Source of the DNA: Ostrinia nubilalis
Lineage: Eukaryota > Arthropoda > Insecta > Lepidoptera > Crambidae
Direction: 5' to 3'
DNA: 64,000 bases
Assembly (NCBI RefSeq): GCF_963855985.1
Contig: NC_087092.1
Span: 682,001 to 746,000, forward strand
The stretch's first letter is position 1; each line of letters starts with the position of its first letter. The notes under the pieces are model-generated. The model saw only the letters and a program-made list of their open reading frames with translations. It ran no database searches and had not been told where the DNA came from. A program made the position numbers and the translations under genes. Of the stretch, positions 29,501 to 54,636 are shown piece by piece.

Positions 29501-29549
29501 CCACCACGCGCCGCGCGCGTCTCTTGTGCACGCCGGCAAGTGGTGCTAG
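3153..29549 (+). CDS. PDZ and coiled-coil domain protein, 3' part (5' exons outside window)
   Basis: Five exons join in frame: 3153-3311, 23547-23684, 26651-26798, 27357-27518 and 28314-29549 (TAG at 29547). All introns are GT-AG and phases match (2, 2, 0, 0). The first visible exon is entered from an AG acceptor, so the start codon lies to the left. The exons encode, in order: a helical charged stretch (IQQAELQYKLGREELELL); a PDZ domain split over two exons, with a GFSV carboxylate-binding-loop-like motif and GDRLIEVNGTSVLSC; a coiled coil (LRAELGSLRAAADEAERAKE); and a 411-residue basic, Ser/Arg-rich, probably disordered tail with a helical segment (AADRIEESIKKTNWAERKTL). PDZ domains bind C-terminal peptides of membrane or junction proteins, so a cytoplasmic scaffold role is inferred. 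I do not recognise the family. The first visible intron is 20.2 kb. The exons are very GC-rich. The gene converges on PCMTD downstream. Confidence 0.85.
3344..3600. repeat. Foldback repeat with TAGATCCTGGCTACACAG arms
   Basis: The arm at 3372-3428 recurs inverted at about 3546-3595. The left part with its flank is also found at 37880-37962 and 59038-59155, so this is a dispersed MITE-like family. Confidence 0.7.
4142..4222. repeat. TTTTATT/TTATA low-complexity tract
   Basis: Imperfect run of TTTAT and TTATTA units. Confidence 0.8.
6434..7957. repeat. Possible ~1.5-kb element with repeated CCCCTATTTCG motifs
   Basis: CCCCTACTTCGG, CCCCTATTTCGGG and inverted CACGAAATAGGGG recur at about 6448, 6685 and 7508. 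The ends TAAGGTAAGTGCCCCCTA and (reverse strand) TTAAGGTAAACGGCTA are loosely alike. No clear target duplication. Weak call. Confidence 0.3.
6772..6964. repeat. Two poly-C tracts in a repeat fragment
   Basis: C20 at 6772-6791 and C16 at 6885-6900 lie in a fragment whose right end CCTGAAAATAACCCCAGATA also occurs near 50136, where it adjoins CCCCGGGGCCCC. It is one decayed repeat family with unstable C runs. Confidence 0.6.
10310..10531 (-). mobile_element. Helitron-like non-autonomous element
   Basis: On the minus strand it begins TCCTACTAATATTATAAATG and ends with a GC-rich hairpin (CGCGGG...CCCGCGG) about 10 nt before terminal CTAG. These are Helitron end rules, and there are no terminal inverted repeats. 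It sits inside an older repeat at 10170-10820. Confidence 0.7.
12663..12728. repeat. Perfect 29-bp-arm hairpin with 8-nt loop
   Basis: AATTTAATTTTTACTCCGAA... at 12663-12691 is the exact complement of 12700-12728. Total 66 nt. It could be a tiny foldback element or a small-RNA precursor. Confidence 0.85.
13081..13570. mobile_element. 490-bp MITE with GTATATGTTACGGT ends
   Basis: GTATATGTTACGGT at the left and ACCGTAACATATAC at the right, extended by imperfect ~70-bp inverted arms with CCGGTTATTATGAATAATTACCG-like sequence. Possible 6-bp duplication AAATAT. No coding capacity. Confidence 0.75.
13701..13800 (-). mobile_element. LINE 3' end
   Basis: On the minus strand it ends GAATAAATATTTTTGATTTT followed by GATTTGATTT units, a typical insect LINE tail. 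Confidence 0.5.
13984..14630 (-). mobile_element. Helitron-like element, longer subfamily
   Basis: Starts CTAGCGGCCGCCCGCGACTT. Contains internal near-repeats with TACCTGC(A/T)TGCCAAAT and CATACAAATGTTTTTTC, and a (CAGA)n run at 14469-14508. Uninterrupted match to 21472-23293, which makes it the empty-site reference for that copy. Confidence 0.7.
14469..14508. repeat. (ACAG)n microsatellite
   Basis: About ten CAGA units inside the Helitron-like element; a shorter run of the same type is at 23149-23170 in the sister copy. Confidence 0.9.
16738..16940 (-). mobile_element. Helitron-like element, decayed copy
   Basis: Has CTAG plus the CCCGCGGCTTCGCCCGCG hairpin and the TTTTGTCTGTCACAGAAAAA body shared with 44610 and 50714; the far end is degraded. 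Confidence 0.65.
18314..18576. mobile_element. Foldback element with ~79-bp near-identical arms
   Basis: 18314-18392 (TCCCATCAAAAACAATACTT...) and 18498-18576 are inverted copies with no mismatch that I see. The loop is about 105 nt. Clear target duplication not seen. Confidence 0.8.
18620..19120. repeat. Repeat fragment with duplicated CTCGACTTGG motif and terminal hairpin
   Basis: CTCGACTTGGCGGTTGCACT and CTCGACTTGGTGGGGGCACT occur about 360 nt apart, both followed by GCCGTGCCCCCA-like sequence. CTTGAGCGTGCTCATCT at 19049 pairs with the inverse at 19104-19120. A GTGAGTCA triplet run is at 18781. Confidence 0.5.
21037..21154. mobile_element. 118-bp MITE, ATGCCCGTTTTCAC ends
   Basis: ATGCCCGTTTTCACTATCAA pairs with the right end TTGATGGTGAAAACGGGCAT; about 45-bp arms around AAGTGACCC/GGGTCACTT. 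Confidence 0.85.
21767..23089 (-). mobile_element. 1.3-kb TIR transposon with TAA target duplication and a decayed ORF
   Basis: The ends CACTGGTCAACA and TGTTGACCAGTG are perfect inverted repeats, flanked by TAA (21764-21766 and 23090-23092). The sister Helitron copy at 14414 has GAATAATTGTACC with a single TAA, proving the insertion. Termini beginning CACT with a 3-bp TSD suggest a CACTA-like element; TAA would also fit PIF/Harbinger. On the minus strand it holds broken pieces of one protein (see next entry). Confidence 0.8.
22030..22735 (-). pseudogene. Decayed repeat-associated protein (KLGILKQFVKALDK family)
   Basis: Minus-strand pieces read, with stops and frame breaks, HKWVICVLR, MCLWNSRNKQ, LPPLYIKLGILKQFVKALDK (open part 22584-22348), then after a gap EEQDKSFHWNFLTMGEGYQG and MADHCWSL. 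I recognise this as a family seen in many copies in insect and cnidarian genomes, with blocks LHIKLGLMKQFVKALDK, EEQGERFHQDI, RYQG and YCWSL. Its function is not known to me. It is clearly inactive here. Confidence 0.7.
23685..26650 (+). other. Intron of the PDZ gene between the two PDZ-encoding exons
   Basis: AT-rich and without a supported gene. A GC-rich patch at 24170-24235 contains TATTATATCAGTCGAGTG, which resembles a TATA/initiator pair, but nothing else supports an internal promoter. The last ~100 nt are a LINE RT fragment. Confidence 0.6.
26546..26648 (-). pseudogene. LINE reverse transcriptase fragment at a splice acceptor
   Basis: The minus strand reads SSISYGVPQGSILGPLLLLI, the conserved RT block before the catalytic box in Jockey-type LINEs, then stops. 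It runs to within a few bases of the AG at 26649-26650 that starts the PDZ exon. Confidence 0.75.
26968..27112. mobile_element. Foldback element with GCAGATCGCCATCGCCGG arms
   Basis: GCGTGCAGATCGCCATCGCC pairs with GGCGATGGCGATCTGCACGC, and CGATCAAAGGCCAATGACAG with CTGTCATTGGCCTTTGATCG. The arms together are about 60 bp. GC-rich, in a 558-bp intron. Confidence 0.8.
27526..27793 (-). mobile_element. tRNA-derived SINE, second copy, at a splice donor
   Basis: Same family as 2690-2971, with the same pol III boxes. Its A/T-rich tail starts within about 8 nt of the donor at 27519 of the PDZ gene. Confidence 0.85.
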
Positions 29550-30227
29550 CGCGCCGGGAGGCCCCTTCGCACGTTATAAATAGAAAGATAGACACTGTAC
29601 ATTAAACGGAACACCGATGTAAATATGCTACACGATGAGCACCCACCGCGTGAATACTCACCTGAATATAAAATATATTTATTGAGGTATACATTTTTTA
29701 CACTAAGGATAGATAAATGACATAAACCGATTTGAAAATGACTGTTTTATTGAGTCCACCTTAACATTCGGATACAAGATGCCGTAGTCTAACCGGTACG
29801 CGCTTAGCGTTACGAAACTGTATGTCCTTAATATTACTAACTCGAATTGATTATGTATCAAGTAGGCTAAACGATTGTAAAACTGCAAAGTTAAATATAC
29901 TTCGTATTAATTTTACTTTAAATATAACACGCATTCTCTCGCTCGTACGTTTAGATAGTAGTAACTAAATATATATTTTGCGTCACTTTTCACTGATAAA
30001 TATCAATGTGGTGCGGTACACTCCAGAAGAATCCCCAAAGGCACATATTAGATTTTGGATTTCTTATGAAGTATACGAAAATGTGATCGATAGCTCCGAA
30101 CAAAATATAAATTCATAAATTCACAGACATAAAACAGTAACTCTCACAATAAAATTATATATTAGTTGCAACAAAAACAAAAGACAGTATTTACACCAAA
30201 CGTTATCATAATAATATAAACATAGAT

Positions 30228-30500
30228 CGGCCCGGAGCCGTGCCGACTGCGGCGCCGTGAAACTTGTTCATAGTTCAAATGGCAAGTCACTCAGCCGATT
30301 GAAATCTTTGAAGTGACTCGATAAATAATGCATCAAAAAGGTCCACGATGCAAAAATATCGATTAAATCCAACCGAATATCGCTTTGCTTACTCATGGTA
30401 TGCAACTTCTTGCAACTGCACTTGACCGTTTATACTTCAAAATGAACTTAACAAATGAACATTAACCATTGACAACTAAACCCGGCACGACTCCGGGCCG
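30228..30500. repeat. Inverted pair CGGCCCGGAG...CTCCGGGCCG
   Basis: Seventeen of about eighteen bases pair at the two ends of a 273-bp AT-rich segment. It could be a decayed MITE. Confidence 0.45.
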
Positions 30501-31904
30501 ATAAATCAATTCATAACCTACGAAATTATTAACTGAGCGATTGCTAAGTATCGATTTACTGCAGCAAATTCGATATACAGAAAGAAAACTAATTATATAT
30601 CGCAAATATGTACAACGAGAATAAATATTTACTTAGCAATGACTAGGTTAATTATGTAACTAGAATCTTGACTCGATGCCGAGCGGTGTCACGCTGGAAA
30701 CTAGTATACCGGGATTACATGCAATATTATAAAATTACTAAAATTACGGCTGTTTATATTTCTTATTACTATTCCCTAAAACTCTTCGCAAAAAGTCAGA
30801 TCAGTCGGTCATTTTACTCAAGCTAACATTTTGTAAGACTTAGCACGATTAAACATCGTCGCATGTAAGTAGTAGTTAAAATTATTCATTATGGCTACAT
30901 TAATTTCATAGTGATTAATATTATAATTTGATAAACACCGTAAAATGAGACACGCAGTGTCACAGATCTAACTAATGTCATAACAGTGTCCAGCGTGACG
31001 TCACACGACGGCTACCTATAACGCGACTAAACTACAAGAATCGCAGTAAATCACGACATTCCCATACACAAACTCGACTTGTCGTTCGAATCGCTTTTAA
31101 AGGAACTAATTTATAATGGTCAATCACATTGGTTACTTTATGATAGCGACTGCCGGCAACGAGTCGCGAATGCAGAACGGAACTGTCCCACCCGTCACAT
31201 ATAAAAGTACCCATCGCGACAAAATATTTACACATCATTCCTGCAACGCATCCGGAGGGCGTTTGCACCGAATCAGCAGAGTAATGTAATCGACATTCTT
31301 CGAAACAAACACCCTCTCAATAGCTTTTCATTCAGTCGAATCCCGTCTGCTACATACATCAGCCTTCGGCTACAGACAGGAGTGGCACTCATTCTCCTAT
31401 TGAGGACTATCAGAACCCGCCTTATGCAGTGCGATGGTCATCCAGCCTTTTATATGTCGAAGGGCGCATGTAGTGCAAATCACCTTAATACTATTCATGA
31501 CTCACAGGAACCGGTAAGCGAGTCCGGTAGGAAGACTTAATACTCAGTATTGCTGGATGATGCGAGATATTATAATATTCAACCCTTGAACGTTTTTAAG
31601 CCTTATTGTCTCCGGTCAATAGGGTTCAAAATGCGGCAACTATATAGCCTCAGCCTTGGGAAGGGTTGAAGTTGCGTTCTAGATAACTTATATTATGGCA
31701 GCAACAGTTTCTGGGCACCCTTCAGACATCGGATCACCGACGACACCGCTGGGCTTGCGTATATATCGAGTATCGATAGCCTATGGAAGGGCTCCAAATC
31801 ACTCATACTATCGACACCACTGATAATGCATGGTAAATTCAGTGAACTGCTCCTGAATCGAATGTACCTACTACTACTATTTCTATTTATTTATATTAAC
31901 CGGC

Positions 31905-32088
31905 AGACAGTGGTGACTGAGTTTGTTGCGGCGCTTCTTCTCAGCACTTGCCAAATGTTGGTCTCGAAGCGCTGGTAGGGTAAAAAGATTATGAGACATG
32001 TAGAGGCTCCTTAAGAGCAAAATGACGATTTGTAAGAACTATTTATTAGTCCAAACAAATAAAGAAATTTTGACTTTGACTTTGACTG
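31905..32088 (+). mobile_element. LINE 3' end with TTTGAC tail
   Basis: Ends AATAAAGAAATTTTGACTTT followed by GACTTTGACT units, a tail type common to insect LINEs. Confidence 0.65.
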
Positions 32089-32203
32089 TCGACAGTATAG
32101 TAAAACTAGGTCGAAACTATTGATAGTAAATCGTCGATACTATCCAATATCGTCAGCGCCATCGACAGCACGAGCGATTTCGAGCGCCTCAACAGATATA
32201 GTC

Positions 32204-32626
32204 TGGTCCGTGAGCACGTAGAATTTTGTCCAATGACCCCTAGCTACCCATCCTTATTGCTCGCGCGTAATTATGTTGCTATCGCGCTCGCACACTCACT
32301 GCGGGTGCCAGTCGCACAGTCGCGATAGCAATAGCGTCGTGGCCTCCCTCACCGGGGGCCATGGCATATGCTGAGTGGGATCCCATTGCGATGGACATCG
32401 CTGTGCGACAGGGTGGCACTGCTCAGTTTTACTTTCACTTTCATTGTATGTTTTATGTCACCTATGTCTTATTTACTTTTTTTTCTATTATTTACATCTT
32501 TTGTCTTCTGTGATGTCCATGGCAATAAATGTTTCTTTCTTTCTTTCTTTCAATATAATTACGCGCGAGCGATAAGGATGGGTAGCTAGGGGTCATTGGA
32601 CAAAATTCTACGTGCTCACGGACCGG
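32204..32626. mobile_element. Foldback MITE split by a LINE 3' end
   Basis: GGTCCGTGAGCACGTAGAAT on the left pairs with ATTCTACGTGCTCACGGACC on the right, with ~70-bp arms. An intact ~205-bp relative lies at 58523-58729 and a half copy at 37975-38088. The loop is interrupted at 32338-32552. Its right end is about 46 nt downstream of the PCMTD stop, so it probably forms part of that 3' UTR. Confidence 0.8.
32338..32552 (+). mobile_element. LINE 3' end with (CTTT)n tail
   Basis: CATATGCTGAGTGGGATCCC ... GATGTCCATGGCAATAAATG followed by CTTT units. Same family in inverse orientation at 37382-37645. Confidence 0.7.
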
Positions 32627-32671
32627 GGTTTAGTCGATTTCGTGCAAGCCCAGCCGCCGCCACTCGCTAAC

Positions 32672-48503
<15,832 letters not shown>

Positions 48504-51317
48504 ATGGCTGAGACGAGCGAGGCACAGGCGAGTGCGTCGGCGTCGGCCCCAGGGGGCGACGCCGGAGGAGAGGACGACAAACATGACGAGCGAATGCTTG
48601 AGTGTAACATCTGCTTGGATACAGCTAGAGACGCTGTGGTCAGCATGTGTGGACACTTATTTTGGTAAGATATCCCATCTTGTATCTCTACACCATATCA
48701 GCTATATATGTGGAAATATCAGCTAGCAAAAAATACTTTTCAACCGTACTGTAAATATTGCCCAAATTAATGTATAAAAAGGTATCACCATATACCTACT
48801 AGTAGGTGAAATGAAAGCATTTTAATTACACAATTCATGATATACTCCTACTTATGAAAGGCAAAAAAGTCCTTACGAAAGAATCAATAGAATATATCTA
48901 TTGTACAAACAAGAGGATTATTTCCATGCTTCCATATAGCAATTTTAAATAAAAACTATTTAGGTATAGACAATAGTACATTAAACTATATATTTTTCTT
49001 GCAAAAAGCATGTAGGTACAACTGCATGTAATTATTGTACATCACCTTCACCTTTTTCCCACCTGTTTTTCTTTAAATATCTATTGTCTGTAGTAATACT
49101 AATGAGTAAATAATTTAACATTTGTTAAAACTAGTTAGACAGTAACTTAAAATATCAAATGTATGAAAAAAGTGACTGTGCATAGTAATATTGAATAAAA
49201 GACTTAGTTCCATCCAGTTTTGGAAAAAGAAACTGCTAATTTACATTTTTATGTAATAAACCACAACTATGCAAATATTAATTTAGCTCAGTATAATATT
49301 TAATAATTGTATTGCATTCCATAGGTTACTTTATTTGAACAGAAAACATGCAATACATTTTAACAAATGAGCAAAGTAGGTAAAAGAATTAATATTTTTT
49401 TTGTGCTATTAAAATACATATTGGTAGGTAGATAATGGTTAAATAAAATCTTGGTGTGTGCTTGTCCAGAATCAGATGACTAGTCAGAAAGAGGAATCAT
49501 CTTTTTCTTTTCTTATTTAACCCTTTAGGCCCCATAAATCGAAATAATAGAAATCAATAATTAATAGGTTTGATGTGTTAAGATGGTATGACTATTCAAC
49601 ATAAAAGTTTTTGGCTGAGTATAATATTTAGGTCAGTGTAATGAGGGTTTTCGCGTATGAAAGATCCGCTAGATGGCGGGACGTGGATGTGGGGTCTAAC
49701 TGCTGCGTGATTGGTGGATTTTGACATATCTGTCAATGTCATGTCAAAAATAACCAATCATGCAGCATTTAGACCTCGCGTCTACGTATTGCCATCTGGT
49801 GGATTTTTCATACGCGAAAACCCTCATTGATTGGTGGTATCTCGCAGCTGGCCGTGCCTGCACCAGTGGCTGGAGACGCGGCCCAGCCGCCAGGTGTGCC
49901 CCGTGTGCAAGGCCGCCATCAGCCGCGACAAGGTCATCCCGCTCTACGGCCGCGGGAACACCAAGCAGGAGGACCCCAGGAATAAGGTAACCTCTTTGAA
50001 ACATTTGGACTTGTAAAATGGAGAAAGCAGTGGCGCAACTATAGGGTGGCAGGGCTGGCAAAATGCTACGAGCCCCCGATCCGAGGGGGCCCTGACCCAA
50101 GTCCTTGATCGCGCGATGCGATGGCCCCGGGGCCCCTGAAAATAACCCTAGATACGCCAAGGGCCCCATGCCGAGAATTTGCCACGGGCCTCGGATGGTA
50201 TAGTTTCGCCACTATTGTGAATACGTTATGAATATTTATGACCATTCAAATAATAATAATAATCCTTGGACATTTCACACTGCGCCTCTAGTCCCAAACT
50301 AAGCAAAAAAGCTTGTACTATGGGTAGACTAGCTAGACAACGGATATAAACATACTTAAATACTTTTTTTTAAATACATATATTTTGTAAATGGAAAACA
50401 GCCAGTCCAATGCAAACTAACATAAAATAATCCGGCAGGTGCCTCCTCGGCCCGCGGGGCAACGCACGGAGCCCGAGAACAACAGCGGCTTCCCGGGCTT
50501 CGGCTTCGGCGACGGCTTCCACATGTCCTTCGGCATCGGCGCCTTCCCCTTCGGCGTCTTCACGTCTACCTTCAACTTCGGCGACCCGCGGCCTAGTGCA
50601 GGTATGTTGGCAAGGAATATAGAATTTACATGAAAACAATACTTACAAAAATACAAAGTCTGAAGACTCGTTTATTAATTCATTGGGTTAGCTGACCTTT
50701 CTCTTATTGTATACTAGCTTTCCGCCCACGTCTTCGTCCGCGTGAAATTTTGTCTGTCACAGAAAAACTTTATCACGCGCGACCCTGTTTCAAAAACCGG
50801 GATAGAAACTATCCTATGTCCTTTCACGGGACTCAAACTATCTCTATGCCAAATTTCATCAAAATCGGTTCAGTGGTTTAACGTGAAAGCGACGCAGACA
50901 GACAGACAATGAGGGCTATCGTTTTTATACTTAACAGTTGGCACCCCTAGCGATTGACAGGACCTTACTCTACAGTGGCGCCATCTTGATGAGTGCAAAT
51001 GCGATAGTCCTCCTACCACTTTAGCGCTCACCAGTTGGTGCCACTGTCTTCGCTACTAGCAAGTGACAGGACCTTACAGTGGCGCTAACTGGTGAGCGCT
51101 AAAACGATAGCCCTCATTACTTTCGCATTTATAATAATTAGTAGGGATGAACACTAAATATTATTTTAGATTATAACCACTGTACAGACACATCAGATTT
51201 ATTGCTTATACGTTTGCAGCACCGCGCGGCACGGCGCAGTACGAGGAGGAGCAGTTCCTGTCGAAGATATTCCTGTGGGTGGCCATCGTGTTCGTGCTGT
51301 GGCTGGTGTTCGCATGA
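48504..51317 (+). CDS. RNF185: RNF185/RNF5-type membrane RING E3 ubiquitin ligase
   Basis: Four exons, 48504-48664, 49848-49986, 50439-50601 and 51220-51317 (TGA), join in frame to 186 aa, close to the family length of about 180-192. The C3HC4 RING is C34, C37, C49, H51, C54, C57, C71, C74; the C54 codon is split by intron 1. It is followed by the family block [13 protein letters not shown], then [13 protein letters not shown], a Gly/Phe-rich segment ([11 protein letters not shown]) and a C-terminal hydrophobic anchor ([16 protein letters not shown]). Family knowledge: RNF5 and RNF185 are ER or outer-mitochondrial-membrane E3 ligases acting in ER-associated degradation. The ATG at 48504 is chosen because it opens the Ala/Ser/Asp-rich N-terminus just before the RING. 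The gene is divergent from PCMTD, with about 1 kb between start codons. RNF185 is preferred over RNF5 on overall similarity; insects often have a single ancestral member. Confidence 0.95.
49641..49827. mobile_element. ATGAGGGTTTTCGCG MITE at RNF185 exon 2 acceptor
   Basis: 187-bp foldback with ends ATGAGGGTTTTCGCGTATGA and TCATACGCGAAAACCCTCAT. Only 20 nt separate it from exon 2. It shares ATGAGGG ends with the other MITE family but not the interior. Confidence 0.85.
50040..50200. repeat. GGGGCCCC-rich repeat fragment
   Basis: Shares CCTGAAAATAACCCTAGATA with 6949-6969 and resembles the CCCTGGGCAC-type fragment at 44222-44375. In RNF185 intron 2. Confidence 0.5.
50252..50388 (-). mobile_element. 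Head-less SINE fragment of the same family
   Basis: It shares the CTTGGACATTTCACACTGCG body and the T-run/AAATACATA segment with the other two copies but lacks the tRNA-like head. It lies in RNF185 intron 2, about 50 nt before the exon 3 acceptor. Confidence 0.65.
50714..51148 (-). mobile_element. Helitron-like element in RNF185 intron, split by a MITE
   Basis: Same family as 44610-44838, interrupted at 50909-51117 by an ATGAGGGCTATCG MITE. Lies in intron 3; its end is about 70 nt before the exon 4 acceptor. Confidence 0.7.
50909..51117. mobile_element. ATGAGGGCTATCGTTTT MITE, copy 4, nested in Helitron-like element
   Basis: 209 bp in reverse orientation relative to copies 2 and 3, inserted into the Helitron-like element at 50714-51148. 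Confidence 0.85.
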
Positions 51318-54300
51318 CCGCCCGCCGTCGACGTGGCGGCCGAGTGATACTGACCCGAGCGGCCATTCGCTCACTTTAATGCCTACAAGGACATCAGTAT
51401 CTGATGACACACTCTATGAAACAATGTTGATCGGACAGTGCATTAGTGCCAACCTTTTCAGTCTTGAGGATTTGTAAAAGTTATGGTGTTGAAGACCCTT
51501 TCAAATTAGAATCCCTTTAATCTTTAGTATGCCAGTAAATACGTTGTAAATAGAATGAACGTTTAAGTCCACTTGGGCGCTAATGAAGAAAGCCATTAGA
51601 TACTGTATGTATTTAGTTGCCTCTGGCTCGGTCGTTTACTGTGAGAGCGAAGGCGTACTGCTTTCGCGACTTGTTACTAATTAATTCTCAGATTAGATTA
51701 TGCTTGCATAGTGGCATACGAAAGATTAAAAAGTTGTACAATTTATAAACATAAAATATACATATTATAAGTGTAACTAACAGGACTTATAACCTTGGTA
51801 GGCATTAATTTAAATGGATATTTGCTGTATAATGTACCTTTAACTGGCTACGTCTGCTTAGTCAAATTAGGAGCCGCTGCGGCCACGTGTTTTACTGATG
51901 AAGTTGTAACGATTCCCCAGAATAGGTTAAATTACTCAAACAGGTTTCCTATTTGAGTAATTTGTTATAGAAACAAATAATGAACTTAGTTATTCGATTT
52001 TTAACGGTCACGCACTGTATAAAAGATTAGTCACTAAGTCATATTTGTAGATTGTTGCCTAAACCTGTACACAATATATATTTTAATATAAAACAGATCA
52101 AGTGGGAACGAAGTGTATAATATTAAATAAATCATTTATCAAAATTTACCTAATATGAATTTGCAATGATGAGGAGTCAAGTGTAAATCTATTAAGTCTC
52201 ACCGTACGAGTGCTTCTCATGTCAGCAGCATTGAATATATTTATCAGCGGTAGCTTTGCACGTAAACGCGAGCCTACTTTTGCGTAAAATACATTATTTC
52301 CTAAATCATAGTTGAAAATTTCTTAAATCTAAGGCAGCTCTTACAGTCAACCTAATTGTGGTGATGTATGAAGTTACACTCGGCAAATGTCTTATAATAT
52401 CAAATAGATTTTTTGCTAAGTGACCTATGACTCATAGGTGACCTAGCGAATTAATCTCACAGGTTATGAGATTGACTGTAGAGCGGCAAAATATACACGT
52501 TGAATTGCTAATGTTAGAATGTATAATCTATAGTTATATAAAGCTCGTTTTGTTATAAGGTTTGAAAAGTCGTAATATGACTTTGGATGGAATATTGATG
52601 GATAAAAAGGTATGAACATGCATTTACCTTGAAACGGTTCACAAGTGACTAGTCCTTTGCTGGTTTTCGCGGTATCTTTACTATCTACTTGAAGCTTATT
52701 TGAATTCAAAAATAGTTTTAATATCCTAATTTTTTAATGATTAGTAAATGAAACAGGCAGGTATCGCAAAAGTCTACTCTCTCTTTTCATTTACTAAGCA
52801 ACAATTAAGAAATTCTATTTCATGCATTAGGGAACCCATATTCCAATCCCGGAAATCATTCGGGCCTAAAATGTCTGCAAATAGTGAAGGGCTATTCCAA
52901 TTTCACCTCGCAGCCGCCCCGGTTAATGCTGACTGCTATCTATAATCCCCATCACGAAATTATACACATCGATCTTTATTTACATTTGAAGGATGTTGGA
53001 TTTGCAAGAGTTTAACTATTTGTAACTAAATATTGATATAATGGTGATGGAAGACTTCATGGCGAGGGATAAAGGGACTTTTGATACTCGATTCTGGTAT
53101 AATGGCTTGAACGTTTTGTTGAATAAGGCAACGCTCTGGAAAAGCTCTTTCTATCGGTCACTTCTACAGCCCACAAATAAAAGGAAGGACACTTTGATAT
53201 TTAGAGAAACAGAATTGTTGTGCAAGTGAGCATGATACTCGATGTGTATAATTTCAATGGCGTTTCCTTCTTTCTAAGTTCGGCGGTGTTTAGAGCGGTT
53301 GACAGGTGTGCTACTATTGTATAATGTTATAGCTATTCCAAATGAATTGGCGTATGGAAACTCATAAGAACATACTATAAATTGGTAGATAAGTTTTATG
53401 TTAATATTTCTGTAAAAATAAGTGTATATATTTGAATAATTTCAAGAAGGATATGTTGTGATGGGATGGAAAGTTGTTTTAAATTATAAAAATAAATATA
53501 TATTAATGCTACAAAATAGCGTTTTTTTTATTTTTAACTTTTCCTTTACGTACAGAAAAAGTTACTCCAATTTCTGCCCTTTTCGTCTAAAGATTAAAAA
53601 TAATTGTTTGTTTGACCAGTCATTTATTTTTAAGGAAAATATTACCTACCTAATTTACAAATATTGGATAACTTTTATTTTCGCAAACAGATTTATTAGG
53701 AGTCCTTTTTAAGTATATGAATTATTTGCTTATCAGATAAAAGTGGAACTTAATTCTATCGGAACCTAACCTTAAGACTGAATAATAGGTTCTCCTAAAT
53801 TAAATTGGATAAAAAACTTAAATCGTTAAAATTACAAATACACAAACACATTCGAACGTAAACAATAATTGCAAGTCTCGTTCAAAATATCCTCTCAGAG
53901 AAGAGCACTCACTTTTCCGCGTTAAGACTTTCGAAACAAATCTATTTACTCACTGAAAAAAGCAGCCAATAAATTCGTTAAACGCGGAGAAGTGCGTGTT
54001 CACCTTAATACATAATAAACATTTACAAACAGTTGAACGTCCCAATCTCTAATCGGGAATTTCACTTCTATTATTATATGTGAATCACATCACTTCTTGA
54101 TAAGTCGCACTTATACTAAATCCTAACCTAGTAGTCCCTTTGCAAGTTGTATCACCAGCCTAGATTCAGTCACAATCACCATCCAGGTGGAATTTAGGGA
54201 TTCCAATAAACGTGAGTGAGTTGATAGCCGACGGCACACCGCAACCGCAACAACATACTATTGCAACTGCCAAAATAAGAAGGTAAGTCAAAATTAGTAT

Positions 54301-54600
54301 TTTTGTTGAGTAAGTTAACAGTAGTCCAATTCTTCTTCTTCTCCTCTATGGCTATAGTATCCGACTTCTTCTTCCATTCCATGGCTATTGTATTTCCACG
54401 TTAGCCAATGTCATGTGAGCATGGCCATTACAGGATAGATGAAAATACAAATCTTGAGTTTTAGTAGTTACTAAGGTTATAGTCTAGCGTGCCAACATTT
54501 AATCCATAGACACCATAGGGATTCATTGACAGTGACAGCTGCAATGACAATTTACTGACACAAATAAAAACTGAGCTTTGGAACATGCAACAAAAAATGT
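51318..54600 (+). other. RNF185 3' UTR and intergenic region before PRP19
   Basis: AT-rich with no supported gene; short frames such as 53458-53712 look like chance. AATAAA at 52126-52131 and 53491-53496 are candidate poly(A) signals for RNF185. An inverted AAACAGGTTTCCTATTTGAG-type local palindrome is near 51936-51964. Confidence 0.5.
54328..54437. repeat. TCTATGGCTATTGTGTTTCC repeat, copy 2 (partly duplicated)
   Basis: The start of the unit occurs twice (54333 and 54366) before the shared ATGTCATGTGAGCATGGCCA end. Confidence 0.7.
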
Positions 54601-54636
54601 TGAACGTGACTTGGGAGCATTTAGTATTGAGGCCGA

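Larger units (their letters stand above)
29550..32671. other. Convergent intergenic region: 3' UTRs of PDZ gene and PCMTD
   Basis: An ATTAAA at 29601 is a possible poly(A) signal for the PDZ gene. The rest is AT-rich and noncoding. An inverted pair CGGCCCGGAG(C/T)CGTGCCG lies at 30228 and 30500, a LINE 3' end at 31905, and a MITE at 32204. No open frame is convincing. Confidence 0.6.
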
